Both the position numbers and the translations under genes were made by a program. A stretch of DNA of 64,000 bases from contig JANUWF010001218.1 in the NCBI GenBank assembly GCA_026120185.1, positions 1,860,001 through 1,924,000 of the forward strand. Direction: 5' to 3'. Positions 34,920 to 47,664 of this stretch are shown here, one piece after another. The notes under the pieces are model-generated. The model was not told where the DNA came from. It saw only the letters and a program-made list of their open reading frames with translations, and made no database searches. This DNA comes from Voacanga thouarsii. Lineage: Eukaryota > Streptophyta > Magnoliopsida > Gentianales > Apocynaceae. Position 1 is the stretch's first letter; every line of letters begins with the position of its first letter.

Positions 34920-36975
34920 TAAAAAAGAAGAGAGAAAAAATGGACGTGATCCAAAAAATATTTTTCCTATATTGTAAAGAATATCTTTTTTTAAAAAAAA
35001 ATGTAGCCTTCTCCGTTTCTCTCTGTTTTCTTATCCAAAATGTAGTCTTAAAAAATGTAGCCTTTCCTCTTTGTTTTCAAAAAAGTAGGAAGAAGAAGAA
35101 GAAATGAAAAATTTTAAGAAAATAATGAAAGGAAAAAAAATATTGTGAAGTATTTTTATTTTTAAAATTTTTAAACTTTACCTTTGTATCTAATAAACTC
35201 CCTATTAACAATTAATAGTAAAGTTAACTGTTAAATTTTTAATGAAAATGTAACATTAAAATATTTTAACACTTAGAGGAGTATAACTGAATATTTTATA
35301 AAATAAAGGGTAAAATTATAAAAGTAACTAAATTTAAAAAATAATTTTGTCTTTAATCCTTTAAATTATGTAGCTCTCGCTCTTACCAGATATTGTAATC
35401 TCTTACATATATTCTACTGTATCTCCGGACTTGGTGGAGATGGGGACAGAAGTAGAGATTTTTGCTCTATTCCACCCAGGGATAGAGGAGACGGAAATTC
35501 AATGGATAGCAGCAGGCGAACTTGGCAATGTTGTTTGTAAGTTTTCTTTCCAAACTTTGGTCAGTACTCTAGAAGTCGAGAGGACTGGGAGATCCAAGCT
35601 TAGGAGTTAATTAATTCTTATTCCTCTCACTCCTCTTTAGTTCTGTGACTGGAAACTGGAAAGGACAAAAGGTGTGACAGAATTGACCAGTCTATTCCAT
35701 ATATCTCACGGGACAGCTGTGAAGCTGCATGGAAGTACACATAGGGAGAAAATTAGTCTTTTTTAAATAATGTTATCCTCTATTTTTTTAAAAATAATAT
35801 TTCAGATGTTTAAGTTTTGTCCAACTATTCTTAAAGACTATAAGCCACACTCAAAAATTAGTCCTATTCTTGCATTGCCAAACTGCCAATAGATAGGAAA
35901 AGAATGCAAAGAAATATTAGAATCTTGTCGATTTGGTCTCTTGCCATATACAAATAATCCAATTAATTATGCAACATAGTTGGAATTAAGTTATATTCGT
36001 ACTTTGAGATATCTCACCAGATAATGCTTAATTATAAAGAAAGAATAGGAAACTTAGAATTAAGGGAATAATTTATATAAAATAATATATTAGAGAGATA
36101 ATAGTTTAAATTTTGAAAAATTTTTGAGTAAAAGGTAAAATTTAATAGGATATTTTTAAAAATTTTGAGGGGGGCAGGGGTAGCTATTTCTATCTCTGCT
36201 TAATTTTGAGGATTTATTTTAGTGACAATAATTGAAACCTTTGTATAAAAGTCTAATTGTCAAATATTTAATATTTCTCCAACAGTACGAGTAATACCTA
36301 TTTTAGATATGTTATAATCGAAATAGCAATATAAAAATTTGAGAGAATTTTAGTAAAGTTAAAGAAAAAAATAAACTTACTAGTTATGATTCCTTATCAT
36401 AATGCAAAATCTTAGGTTTATGGATCATTTCCACTTATATATCACTCACTTGATCTTTTTCTTTTCAATATGAAATTTTTAATTCATACTTATACCCCAA
36501 CTATTTCCCTTTTAAGTGTGAGTCTTTGCCATATTGATCTTGGACTAGCTTTCCTACATTTACAAAAGAACCCTTTTTATTGAATATTATAACAGCTTCT
36601 AAGAGCCTACCATCAACTCCATCGAACTCACATGCAAGTGCGTCTCTACTATATTGATCTTGGCAAGCTCCTCCAGTTGCAATAGAAGCCTGTTATTGAG
36701 TATTATAGCAGTGACTAAGAGTCCGTCACATGTGTATCTACTTATTTAAATTAATGTGTACTTACAAATTGATTTAAAATTTATGTGATACGTGTTTATT
36801 TTTTTATTCATTTATTTGCACTAACAAATATATATAATATGACGTAATTATGGATATATATAAATAACAATTAAATTTATTAAATATATAAAATAAATAT
36901 AAGACAAAAGAAAGAATACAATATACTATAAATATATTATAGTAATAAATAAAAATTATTTAAATTTTAATTAAG

Positions 36976-36978
<3 letters not shown>

Positions 36979-37026
<48 letters not shown>
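36979..37026. repeat. (TA)n microsatellite, unit B
   Basis: An uninterrupted TA run, homologous to but longer than 22159-22191. Confidence 0.9.
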
Positions 37027-37027
<1 letters not shown>

Positions 37028-37547
37028 CAAGCATTGAAAATTTTTTCTCGTGCCGTGATGTGACTTCAGTAACTTCTTTCATTAAAAATATAAAATTTGA
37101 AGTACTTTAACTGAGGATAAGTTAAAATATGGTTTCTACGTTGACCAGTTGGAGACTTTTGACTGCTCATTTGCCTCGGCTAGACGGCAGTACAGAACAA
37201 CTGATTAATGATGGCGATGCATTTTTACTAACAATAGAAAAACAAACAGCCCTACTGAGCAAATCCAAATGCAATTGGAATTGTTTGAGTGCATTTAGAA
37301 AGTAGCATTTCAGAGCACGTGGATAGATTATCCTCGCTGATGCAAAAGGTTATACTCCTATATTTGCAGAATCAAAAGAATTGTTTTGTTAAAAAGTAGT
37401 CGGTGAAATTCATCTTTAAGTTATTTAATTTATCATAAACAATTTCAATTTTTTCTGTTCAATTTTTTATTATTTAAATTATTTTTTCTAAAATTCTTAG
37501 TCTTAACCACCAGATTCACAGCAAAGTTTAGTAGTTTTAATCACGTG

Positions 37548-37676
37548 TCAATCATATGCAATATCTTTAAAGGGCAAATCTGCCTTCTTTTCAACTTCTG
37601 ACATGGGAGAGGAATAGAGATTGGTTGTGGTGAGAATAAAGATAAAACCATAAATTTAGCCTTACAAATATTACAC
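37548..37676. repeat. Flank segment 'x', copy in unit B
   Basis: Same 130-bp flank as 22590-22719, directly followed by the LTR start of copia-1B (TGTTATGAAATT at 37677). It shows that copia-1B occupies the same site as copia-1A. Confidence 0.85.
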
Positions 37677-37729
37677 TGTTATGAAATTTTGACAGTATTA
37701 GAATAAAATCTACACAATAAATCTCTAAC

Positions 37730-38096
37730 TGTTATGAATTATTGGAATCTCCATTAATTAGTGGAGGCTCCACTAATTATGGATTTATGTGAATTATTAG
37801 AAGATTTTTATGGATGTCCACCATTTAGTGGAGACACCATTAATTGAGATTAGTTGAAGATGATGTATGCCATGATGTATTTCACTAATTAGAGCTCTAT
37901 AAATAGAGCTATTCTCTAAACTTGTAATACACTATCATTTTGTGAAAGAAAGATTAGTGAAAGAAAGATTAGAGAAAGAATTGTGAGAGAAAGAAAGAAA
38001 GAAGTTTGAAGAGAAATTCTTGTGCAAAGAATAGTTAGAATTTTCTTAGTGTGTAGTGTGTAGATTTTATTCTAACACTACCCTAATTTTATAACA
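37730..38096 (+). repeat. 5' LTR of copia-2
   Basis: 367 bp, TG to CA, TATA element at 37893-37910. The leader CGTTATCAGCACGAG follows directly; the same leader is seen in copia-1A. I could not match it to an initiator tRNA. Confidence 0.95.
37893..37910. promoter_or_regulatory. TATA element within an inverted repeat (copia-2 5' LTR)
   Basis: AGCTCTAT-AA-ATAGAGCT: perfect 8-bp arms around the TATA centre. The same sequence is in the 3' LTR at 43101-43118. Confidence 0.75.
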
Positions 38097-38188
38097 CGTT
38101 ATCAGCACGAGTCTCTACCGGTACAAAAACCAGAAGACTAAGCACGAGTTTATGCCGTTACCAAAACCAGAAGACATGTACGCATTTA

Positions 38189-39221
38189 TTGATCTCTATG
38201 GCTAACATCGCGAAACTCGAATTTGTAGCCCTTGATATTTCTGGAAAAAATTATATGTCATGGGTTCTCGATGCAGAAATGCATCTAAATGTTGAAGGCC
38301 TTAGTGAAACTATTCAAGCAAATAATAGTGCATCTGCACAACACAAGACTAAAGCTTTGATTTTTATTCGTCGTCATCTCGATGAAAATTTAAAAATGGA
38401 ATATCTTATCGAAAAAGATCCATATGGCCTATGGGTAAATTTAAAAGAAATATTTGACCACCTGAAGATGGTCGTACTACCTACTGCACGGTATGAATGG
38501 TTGCACCTGAGGTTGCAAGATTTTAAAACCGTGAATGAATATAGCTCCGAAATGTATAAAATTACATCTCAATTAAAATTATGCGGAGAAAAAGTGACTG
38601 ATGCAGATATGTTGGAGAAGACATTCTCCACCTTTCATGCCTCGAATATTGTCCTGCAACAACAATATCGAGAAAAGGGGTATACAAAATTTACAGATTT
38701 AATTATCGCCCTCCTCATTGCGGAGAAAAATAATGAGTTATTATTGAGAAATCATGAAGCCGGACCAAGCGGCTCTACAGAGACTCCTGAAGTGAATGCT
38801 CGTTGGCTCCAGCAGAAGCCATCGTTATAGTCATGGTCGTGGCCGTGGCCGTGGCCGTGGTTATGGTCGTAGTCACGCTCGATATTTCCCTTATCACAAT
38901 TATAATCAAACTGTGAGAAATACTGGCCACCTGAAGTGGAACAGAAAAGATCAAAAGGGAAAAGAAAAAGAAATTGAAGAAAAGCATGAGAATATATGTT
39001 ATAGATGTGGCATGAAAGGTCATTGGTCACGAAACTGTCGTACGACTAAGCATTTAGTTGAATTGTATCAAGCTTCATTGAAAAATAAAAATGTGGAAGC
39101 AAATTTTTCTCAACATCCAATAAATAATGTTGAGGATGACGATAGTGATCCCGAAGATCTTAATATCAATATTACCCATATGGATGTATCGGATTTTTTG
39201 AACACCCGGACGGTAGGATAG
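38189..39221 (+). pseudogene. copia-2 gag, frameshifted once
   Basis: Gag starts at 38189 or at the second Met three codons on (MANIAKLEFVALDISGKNY). An N-terminal copia gag domain of about 195 residues includes WLHLRLQDFKTVNEY. One extra base at about 38797 moves the rest into the next frame, which carries an RG-rich stretch (HGRGRGRGRGYGRSH) and the CCHC knuckle CYRCGMKGHWSRNC. The end of the gag frame is at 39221. Confidence 0.9.
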
Positions 39222-39339
39222 ACCATTTAATTGGTGATGACAGGTGTCCAAAAGAACTAAAGCCTCACCCCGATATTTTTGTATTTTCATTTTCATTCTA
39301 TTCTAATAATATTTACGTTTACATATATATATTTGTGTT

Positions 39340-42300
39340 CGGATGGCTGTTATTAATGATGATGTATGCATTATTGATAGTGGAACTACACACACCATAC
39401 TAAAAAATGAGAAATATTTTTCTCGATCTCAAAATGGGAGAAATAAATATTTATACAATAAACGGTAGTGCAAATGTAATTGAGGGCTCCGGAAGAGCTA
39501 GTATATTGTTGCCTAAAGGAACAACAATTATTATTGATAAGGCACTATTTTCCTCAAAATCCGGAAGAAATTTATTGAGTTTTAAAGATATCCGCAGAAA
39601 TGGGTATCATGTTGAAACAAATGAGGAAAATGGGATTGAGCATCTTTTTATTACTCAAATGCATTTGGGTAAGAAATCGGTATTAGAAAAACTGCCGTCT
39701 TTTTCTACTTGGTCTATATTTTGTAAAAATTCGTACAATTGAAATTCATCATCTAGTAAACCGAAGTTTACTGATCCTATTACTTTTAGCATTTGGCATG
39801 ACCGGTTGGGTCATCCAGGATCTACCATGATGAGAAGAATCATTGAGAATACACATGGTCATCCTTTAAAAAATAAAAGGATATTAACATCAGAAAAATT
39901 CGCATGTACTTGCATGTTCCCTAGGAAAATTAATTGTTAAACCATCACCAGTAAAAGTAGGAGCTGAAAGTCCTACATTTCTCGAACAGATTCACGGAGA
40001 TATTTGTGGACCTATTGATCCACCATGTGGACCGTTCAAATATTTTATGGTCTTAATTGATGCATCATCCCGATGGTCACATGTATGTTTATTATCTACT
40101 TGCAACTCTGGCGTTTACGAGATTACTTGCTCAAATAATTAAATTACGAGCACAATTTCCGGACCATCACATTAAAAATATCCGTTTGGATAATGTCTGG
40201 TGAATTTTCATCACATGCTTTTGATGCATATTGCATGTCAATTGGGATTAATGTTGAACATCCTGTAGCTCATGTTCACACACGTAATGGTCTTACTTGA
40301 ATATTTGATTAAACGATTACAATTAATTGCTAGACCATTATTAATGAAAACAAATCTCCCAACATCTCGCTCGGGGACATGCTATTCTACATGCTTGCAA
40401 CACTTGTACGTATAAGACCAGCTAGTTATCATAAATTCTCTCCTTTGCAATTGGCTTTTGGGTCGAACCAAATATTGCTCATTTAAGAATTTTTGGGTGT
40501 CTTGTATATATTCCAATTGCACCAAACCAACGTACAAAGATGGGTCCTCAAAGAAGAAAGGGGATATACGTTGGATATGATTCTCCCTCTATTATCGGGT
40601 ATATTGAACCCCCGACGGAGATGTATTCACGAGCAAGATTTGTCGATTGTCATTTTGATGAATCATTATTCTCTAAATTAGGGGAGAACCCAAACAAGTA
40701 TAAAAAGGATCTTGATTGGACAACATCATTAAATTATCTTGATCCGCGCACAAGCGCATGTGAACTTGAAGTTCAAAAGATAATTCATTTGCAAAGCATT
40801 GCAAATCAAATGCCAGAAGAAAATATTCCAGCTATAAATGCTCCTATTCGAATTGAAGTTCCAGCAGAACAAAATATTATACCTATAGTCATTGAGTCAA
40901 AAACACGCCGTAAGCGTGGCCGACCTCTTGGTTCTAAAGATAAAAATCCTCGAAAGAAAAGAGGATTAAATGATCCAGAAGATCATATTGAAGAAAAGAA
41001 TGATAAAGACCAAGAGAGAACTGATGACAAAGAACCAGAAGTTGATGAAAGTAACACTAAAATGTCTATCAATTATACCACTTCCGGTAGAAGTTGGAAT
41101 CGGATAGAAACTGTTATTGATAATATATTTGCATACAATATATCTCTTGATGTTACACAGGATAATGATGATCCCGAACCAATATCGATTGATGAATGTC
41201 GGCATAGAAAAGATTGGCTGCAATGGAAAGATGCGATTCAATCGGAGTTAAATGCACCGGCAAAACGTGAAGTCTTCGGACTGCGATCCGAACACCGGAA
41301 GGTATAAAACCTCGTTGGCTACAAATGGATATTTGTGCGAAAGCGCAATGAAAAGAGTGAAATCGTTCGATATAAAGCGCGATTAGTAGCCCAAGGTTTT
41401 TCACAAAGACCAGGTATTGATTATGATGAAACTTATTCTCCTGTTGTTGATGCTATTACACTCCGATATCTTATCGGTTTGGCAAGTACATGAAAAGATA
41501 GATATGCGCCTATTAGATATTGTCACTCGCTTACTTGTATGGAAATTTAGAAAATGATGTTTACATGAAAATCCTCGAAGGATTTCATATGCTCGAAGCA
41601 TATAAACATTATCTTCGTGAAAATTACTCCATCAAGTTGCGTAAATCATTATATGGCCTGAAGCAATCTGGCGCATGTGGTTCACACGTCTTAGTGAATA
41701 TTTATTGAAAGTGGGATTTAAAAATGACCAGGTATGTCCATGCGTTTTTATTAAGAAATCTGGTTCTAAATTTGTGATATTAGCTATATATGTTGATGAT
41801 ATTAATCTTATTGGAACTCCTGAAGAGCTCCAAGAAACAATTGATTATTTAAAAAGAGAATTCGAAATCAAGGATTTTGGTAAAACCAAATTTTGCCTTG
41901 GTTTACAAATTGAACATTTGGAGAGTGGAACATTTATTCATCAATCAACATATACAACAAAAGTGCTAAAAAGATTTTACATGGACAAAGCACATCCATT
42001 GAGTATTCCAATGATCGTCCGATCATTAAATGTGGATAAAGATCATTTCCGACCTCAAGAAAATGATGAAGAACTCCTTGGTCCTGAAGTACCATATCTC
42101 AGTGCAATTGGTGCATTGATGTATCTTGCTAATAACACACGGCCTCGATATTGCTTTCGTTGTCAATTTATTAGCAAGATTTAGTTCTTCACCAACACGA
42201 CGACATTGGAATGGAATTAAACAAGTCCTTCGATATCTCCAAGGTACAATTGATCTCGGATTATTTTATTCAAATAAAACCAGTCCAACATTGATAGGTT

Positions 42301-42751
42301 ATGCAGATGCTGGTTATTTATCCGATCCACATAAAGCACGTTCTCAAACGGGCTATATATTTACATGTGGAAATATCGCTATATCATGGCGTTCTACGAA
42401 ACAATCTATAGCGACTACTTCTTCAAATCATGCTGAAATTATAGCATTCATGAAGCAAGTCGAGAATGTGTATGGCTAAGATCCATGATTCATTATATCC
42501 GAGAAAGTTGTGGATTATCATCAATCAAAGGTATTCCAACTCCTCTTTATGAAGACAATGCAGCTTGCATAGCTCAATTACGAGGAGGATATATTAAAGG
42601 AGATCGGACAAAACATATTTCACCAAAATTCTTCTTTACTCATGAACTCCAGAAGAAAGGTGAAATTGATGTGCTACAAATTCGGTCATGTGATAACCTC
42701 GCAGATATTTTTTCACGAAGACTTTACCGACTGCAACATTTGAAAAGTTGA
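39340..42751 (+). pseudogene. copia-2 pol with multiple frameshifts
   Basis: Protease has an intact DSGTTH (about 39380), then a shift at about 39417. Integrase (about 39770-40480) is scattered over frames with shifts near 39895, 40094, 40195 and 40370. The integrase tail and linker (40540-41307) contain KRGRPLGSKDKNPRKKR, an AT-hook-like basic patch. RT runs from about 41310, with shifts near 41515 and 41670, to 42184, and has an intact AIYVDDINLIG. RNase H (42126-42751) is broken near 42140 and 42455 and ends with DNLADIFSR. Despite the frame damage most catalytic motifs are unchanged. Confidence 0.92.
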
Positions 42752-42937
42752 GATATAAAATCGGTATGCGTCGGTTTAAAGATTTAAAGGAATCATCTCA
42801 TCAGGGGGAGTAATAAATAGACATATAGAATAGTGTACTATTTTTCCTTCACTAGATTTTTTTCCCACTGGGTTTTTATCTAGTAAGGTTTTAACGAGGC
42901 ATATTCTTTATGTAATTGATGGACATCCAAGGGGGAG

Positions 42938-43304
42938 TGTTATGAATTATTGGAATCTCCATTAATTAGTGGAGGCTCCACTAATTATGGATTTATGTGA
43001 ATTATTAGAAGATTTTTATGGATGTCCACCATTTAGTGGAGACACCATTAATTGAGATTAGTTGAAGATGATGTATGCCATGATGTATTTCACTAATTAG
43101 AGCTCTATAAATAGAGCTATTCTCTAAGCTTGTAATACACCATCATTTTGTGAAAGAAAGATTAGTGAAAGAAAGATTAGAGAAAGAATTGTGAGAGAAA
43201 GAAAGAGAGAAGTTTGAAGAGAAATTCTTGTGCAAAGAATAGTTAGAATTTTCTTAGTGTGTAGTGTGTAGATTTTATTCTAACACTACCCTAATTTTAT
43301 AACA
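42938..43304 (+). repeat. 3' LTR of copia-2
   Basis: 367 bp. It differs from the 5' LTR at three sites by eye (AAACTTG/AAGCTTG, CACTATC/CACCATC and an AAAGAAAG/AAAGAGAG change). Confidence 0.95.
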
Positions 43305-43563
43305 CTAACTATTATTTACACAAGAATTTCTTCAAATTTCTTTTTTTTTTCTTTTCTTTCACAATTTTCTTTAACAATTCTCACACAAAATGATCTATCT
43401 TTCAAGTTTGGGAAGAACTCTATTTATAGAATTCTTATTAGTGAAATTCATCATCTTCTACTAATATATATTAGTGGTGTCTCCACTAACTCTTAATGGT
43501 GGACATCCATATCTACTAATGAAATTAGTAGAGCTTCCACTAATTCACTAATAATTCACAACA

Positions 43564-45371
43564 CTCCCCCTTAGATGTCTATTACATAAAGAATATGTCT
43601 CGTTAAAACCTTACTAGATAAAAACCCAATAAAAAAAATTAGTGAAGGAAAAAGAGTACACTATTTTATATGTCAGCTTATTACTCCCCATGATGAGGTG
43701 ATTCATTTAAATCTTTAAACCAACGCATACCGATTTTATATCTCAATTTCTCAAATGTTGTAGTCGGTAAAGTCTTCGTGAAATATTTGCGAGACTGTCA
43801 CATGACCGAATTTATAGCACACCAATTTCACCTTTCTTCTAGAGTTCATAAGTAAAGAAGAGTTTTAGTGAAATATATTTTGTTCGATCTCCTTTAATAT
43901 ATCCTCCTAGTAATTGAGTTATGCAAGTTGTATTGTTTTCATAAAGAGGAGTTGAAATATCTCTTACAGATAATAATCCACAACTTTCTCGGATATAATG
44001 AATTACTGATCTTATCCATACACATTCTCGACTTGCTTCATGAATGACTATAATTTCAGCATGATTTGAAGAAGTAGTTGCTATAGATTGTTTTGTAGAC
44101 CACCATGATATAACAGTATTTTCACATGTAAATAGATAACTCATTTCAAAACGTGCTTTATGTGGATCAGATAAATAACCAGTATCTGCGTAACCTATCA
44201 TTGTTGAACTGGTTTTATTTGAATAAAATAATCCGAGATCAATTGTACCTTGGAGATATCGAAGGACTTGTTTAATTCCATTCCAATGTTGTCGTGTTGG
44301 TGAAGAACTAAATCTTGCTAATAAATTGACAGCAAATACAATATCAGGTCATGTATTATTAGCCAGATATATCAATGCACCAATTGTACTGAGATATGGT
44401 ACTTTAGGACTATGGAATTTTTCATCATCTTCTTGAGGTCGGAAAGGATCTTTATTTACATCTAATGACCGGAAGATCATTGGAATACTCAATCGATATG
44501 CTTTGTCCATATAAAATCTTTTTAGAACTTTTGATGTATATGTTGATTGATGAATAAATGTTTCACTTTTTAGATGTTCAATTTGTAAACTAAGGTAAAA
44601 TTTAGTTTTACCAAAATCTTTAATTTCGAATTCTCTTTTTAAATAATCAATTATTTCTTAGAGCTCTTCTGAAGTTCCAATAAGATTAATATTATCAACA
44701 TATATTGCTAATATCACAAATTTAGAATTAGATTTCTTCATAAAAACACATAGACATACCTGGTCATTTTTAAATCCCACTTTGAATAAATATTCATTAG
44801 GACGATTGAACCACATGCGCCCAAATTGTTTTAGACCATATAATGATTTCTGTAACTTGATGGAATAATTTTCACGACGATAAATGTTTATATGCTTCAG
44901 GCATGTAAAATCTTTCGGGTATTTTCATGTAAACATCATTTTCTAAATTTCCATACAAGTAAGCAGTGACAACATCTAATAGGCGCATATCTATTTTTTC
45001 ATATACTGCCAAACTGATAATATATTGGAATGTAATAGTATCAATAATAGGAGAATAAGTTTCATCATAATCAAAACTCGATTTTTGTAAAAAATCTTGG
45101 ACTACTAACCGTGCTTTATATCATATGATTTCATTATTTTTATTGTGCTTTTACACAAATATCCATTTGTTACCAACGGATTTTATACTTTTCGGTGTTC
45201 GAACTGCAGGTTCGAAGATTTCACGTTTTGTCAGTGCATTTAACTCCGATTGAATCGCATCTTTCTATTGTAGCCAATCTTTTCTATGCCGACATTCATC
45301 AATTGATATTGGTTCAGGATCATCATTATCCTGTATAACATCAAGAGATATATTGTATGCAAACATATTAT
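43564..45371 (-). pseudogene. copia-1B RT/RNase H remnant
   Basis: The minus strand carries RNase H pieces (SSNHAEIIVIHEASRECVWI in 44201-43839) and RT pieces with YVDN in place of YVDD near 44700. The linker end (NISLDVIQDNDDPEPISIDE) stops at the junction at 45371. Frames are broken throughout. Confidence 0.87.
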
Positions 45372-45493
45372 CAATCATATGCAATATCTTTAAAGGACAA
45401 ATCTGCCTTCTTTTCAACTTCTGACATGAGAGAGGAATAGAGATTGGTTGTGGAGAGAATAAAGATAAAACCATAAATTTAGCCCTACAAATA
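45371..45493. repeat. Stray third copy of flank 'x' joined directly to the right flank
   Basis: It reads from TCAATCATATGC to CCCTACAAATA and then straight into CATGGTTTGTATGG, the right flank of copia-1A, with no copia between. So it looks like an unoccupied version of the copia-1 site, short by about 5 bases. Confidence 0.8.
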
Positions 45494-45889
45494 CATGGTT
45501 TGTATGGAGTTAAAATTAACAGACTCTGTTGCAGAATTGACGGTTGGGACTTTTTTTGTTTGGAAAATAGTTTAGGTAAAAGAAATTTAAAAAAAAATTG
45601 GTATTTTTCTATGACAAACTAAATAGTTTTAAAATGAATTCTGCCAATTATTTTGATGTTAATAGAGAAACGCATCAAATGAAGCCAAATAAAGAAGTTA
45701 ATAGGTCATGAATTTATACATAAAATTTTCTTTTTGAGGAAAAAATATAGAGTTTGTACATACAAATTGGGCACTAAATTTGGTCTTGGAGTGTAGAGCA
45801 ATAAACTTGATGGAAAACGATGAAAAAGATGACCAGTAAAGAATGTTTAGATGAAGTCGATTCCAATCTATTAGATGGTAGTTTTCCTT

Positions 45890-46515
45890 TTTCCAATTGA
45901 TTTGTGTGATGAAATCATTTCAATCATATGATATTTTTTGGAGGAACTCACATGGTTGGGGTAGTATTGCTAGGAAGAATTGAAAAGTCTAAAATGGTGG
46001 GCCAAGTTAAAATTTCGTGATATGGAAGGCTTTAATTTTGCATTATTTGCAAAGTAAGGTTGGAGGTTAATAGATTGTCTAGATTACATGTGTTGAAAGT
46101 TAGATATTTCCTTTACTCTTTCTTTTTGAAGGCATGAGTGGATTTAGAGTATAGAAATTTTAATATAGATTAGATTCGCATGGATCAACAGCTTTAGGGA
46201 GTTATACTATATAACTCTCTAAAACTATTGATCCACGTGAACCTAGTCTATGTAAAAATGATTCTTTAGAGTATGTTTTATTTATGACGGTCATTGTTGT
46301 GGTCATGTTTCCTGTTGCAAGGGTTAAGGTGGTGTCCTGGAAGGATAGATGATTCTTATGATTTTAAAACTTTTCCTTTTTTATAGAAATCTTTTATTGG
46401 AAAATAACCTTAAGGTTTCTGATTTAATTGATAGGGGCATACAACAACATGAGAATAGGCTTGTTATAGAATTTATTCCTTTTGTTAGAATATATTTTTG
46501 TGATACGATATTAAT
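45890..46515 (+). pseudogene. L1-type LINE RT remnant (unit B copy)
   Basis: Homologous to 28575-29230, with the same order of motifs. VSDLIDRGIQQHENRLVIEF is clearer here (about 46410). A 16-base loss removes the RSWIP region. Confidence 0.8.

Positions 46516-46518
<3 letters not shown>

Positions 46519-46584
<66 letters not shown>
46519..46584. repeat. Compound (CA)n(TA)n microsatellite
   Basis: About 17 CA units followed by about 16 TA units. Unit A has only AT units here. Confidence 0.9.
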
Positions 46585-46587
<3 letters not shown>

Positions 46588-47664
46588 ACAAGAGAAATGA
46601 ATAGATTTTCATCTTTAATCTTTCATAGTATCATAGCCATGTATCTCCAAATGCTAGTTCTCCAAACCCTTATATCTCTTTTCTTCTCTTATGGCAGCCG
46701 ATTATCCCTCTTCCTTTCACCCTTCATTACAAATCTCATTCCACTGCATTCTTTCTAATCCTTTATGTTTGAACCTCCTCCTATTCTCTTCTTCCTCTTA
46801 CTCTAAATATCATATCCATCACTATCAAACAATTGTCCCATTCTCAAATCAAGATCTTTTCAAAATCAAGGTGGAAAATGAACATATATCCGTTCTCAAA
46901 TCAAATTTTCTTTGTGATCATGGTGAAAGACACGCATAGATACAAGGAATGATAACAAACACTATCTGTCTCCAATATAATGATCTAAAAATATTCTAAT
47001 GATCCTCTTCCTTTTCCTCCCTCTCCTATTCCTCTTCTTCTTCTAGCACAACTATTTCTTTTCTTCTTTTTCTCCCCTCCCCATAACACTTCTTTTTCTT
47101 CCATTCTTCTTCCTTGCCTCATCTCTCTCCATACCGACATCTTCACTGAAAGACTTCCACATGCATTTTTCCTTGACTTCAAGGCAGGTTTGAGCATCCT
47201 CCTACCCCTAATCTAACTTAGGGAGTCTATTAGACTATATCTTTATGATATAATATTATATGTAATATAACATTATTTTACATATCTTTTAAATATTATT
47301 TTGTTATATATCTTTGATCTTATATATCTTCCACATATTATTTTATGTTGTACAGAGAGATGGACAGATTTTCCACTTTAATCTGTTAAGTTCAATACCA
47401 AATGTGGATATTATCCCAAGAATTTATTATATTGGCCTCTGCAAAGGGATAATATGTAATGCATCACAAAAATTGAGAATTTTTACCGTGAAATAGGTAC
47501 ATAAAGTTGGTATACATGAATTTTATGGAACAAGGTTCGAATTATGTTGTTTCATGATAATTGTTCATTATATGCATATTTTACATGTTATTTATGCTTT
47601 AAAATCTTTAGAATTTTCTATAGACCGCTACTTATCCCATTATTTTCTCCTTGTTTGATATATG

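Larger units (their letters stand above)
37730..43304 (+). mobile_element. Ty1/copia retrotransposon 'copia-2', 5575 bp, very young insertion
   Basis: Both LTRs are 367 bp (37730-38096 and 42938-43304) with three differences that I can see. The perfect 5-bp target duplication CTAAC flanks it (37725-37729 and 43305-43309), inside the LTR of copia-1B and in opposite orientation. Polypurine tract CCAAGGGGGAG ends at 42937. The order gag, protease, integrase, RT, RNase H is complete, but several frameshifts break the polyprotein. Confidence 0.96.
37677..45375 (-). mobile_element. copia-1B, truncated sister of copia-1A, split by copia-2
   Basis: The LTR begins at 37677 (53 bp), is interrupted by copia-2, and resumes at 43310-43563. 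The RNase H and RT region follows on the minus strand to about 45371. The gag, protease, integrase and the other LTR are missing. It ends at TCAAT (45371-45375), shared with a stray copy of flank x. Confidence 0.88.

Noticed and set aside
38097..38115. Possible tRNA primer site after the copia-2 5' LTR (CGTTATCAGCACGAG)
   Set aside because: It is conserved in copia-1A, but I could not pair it with initiator Met tRNA, so I did not call it.
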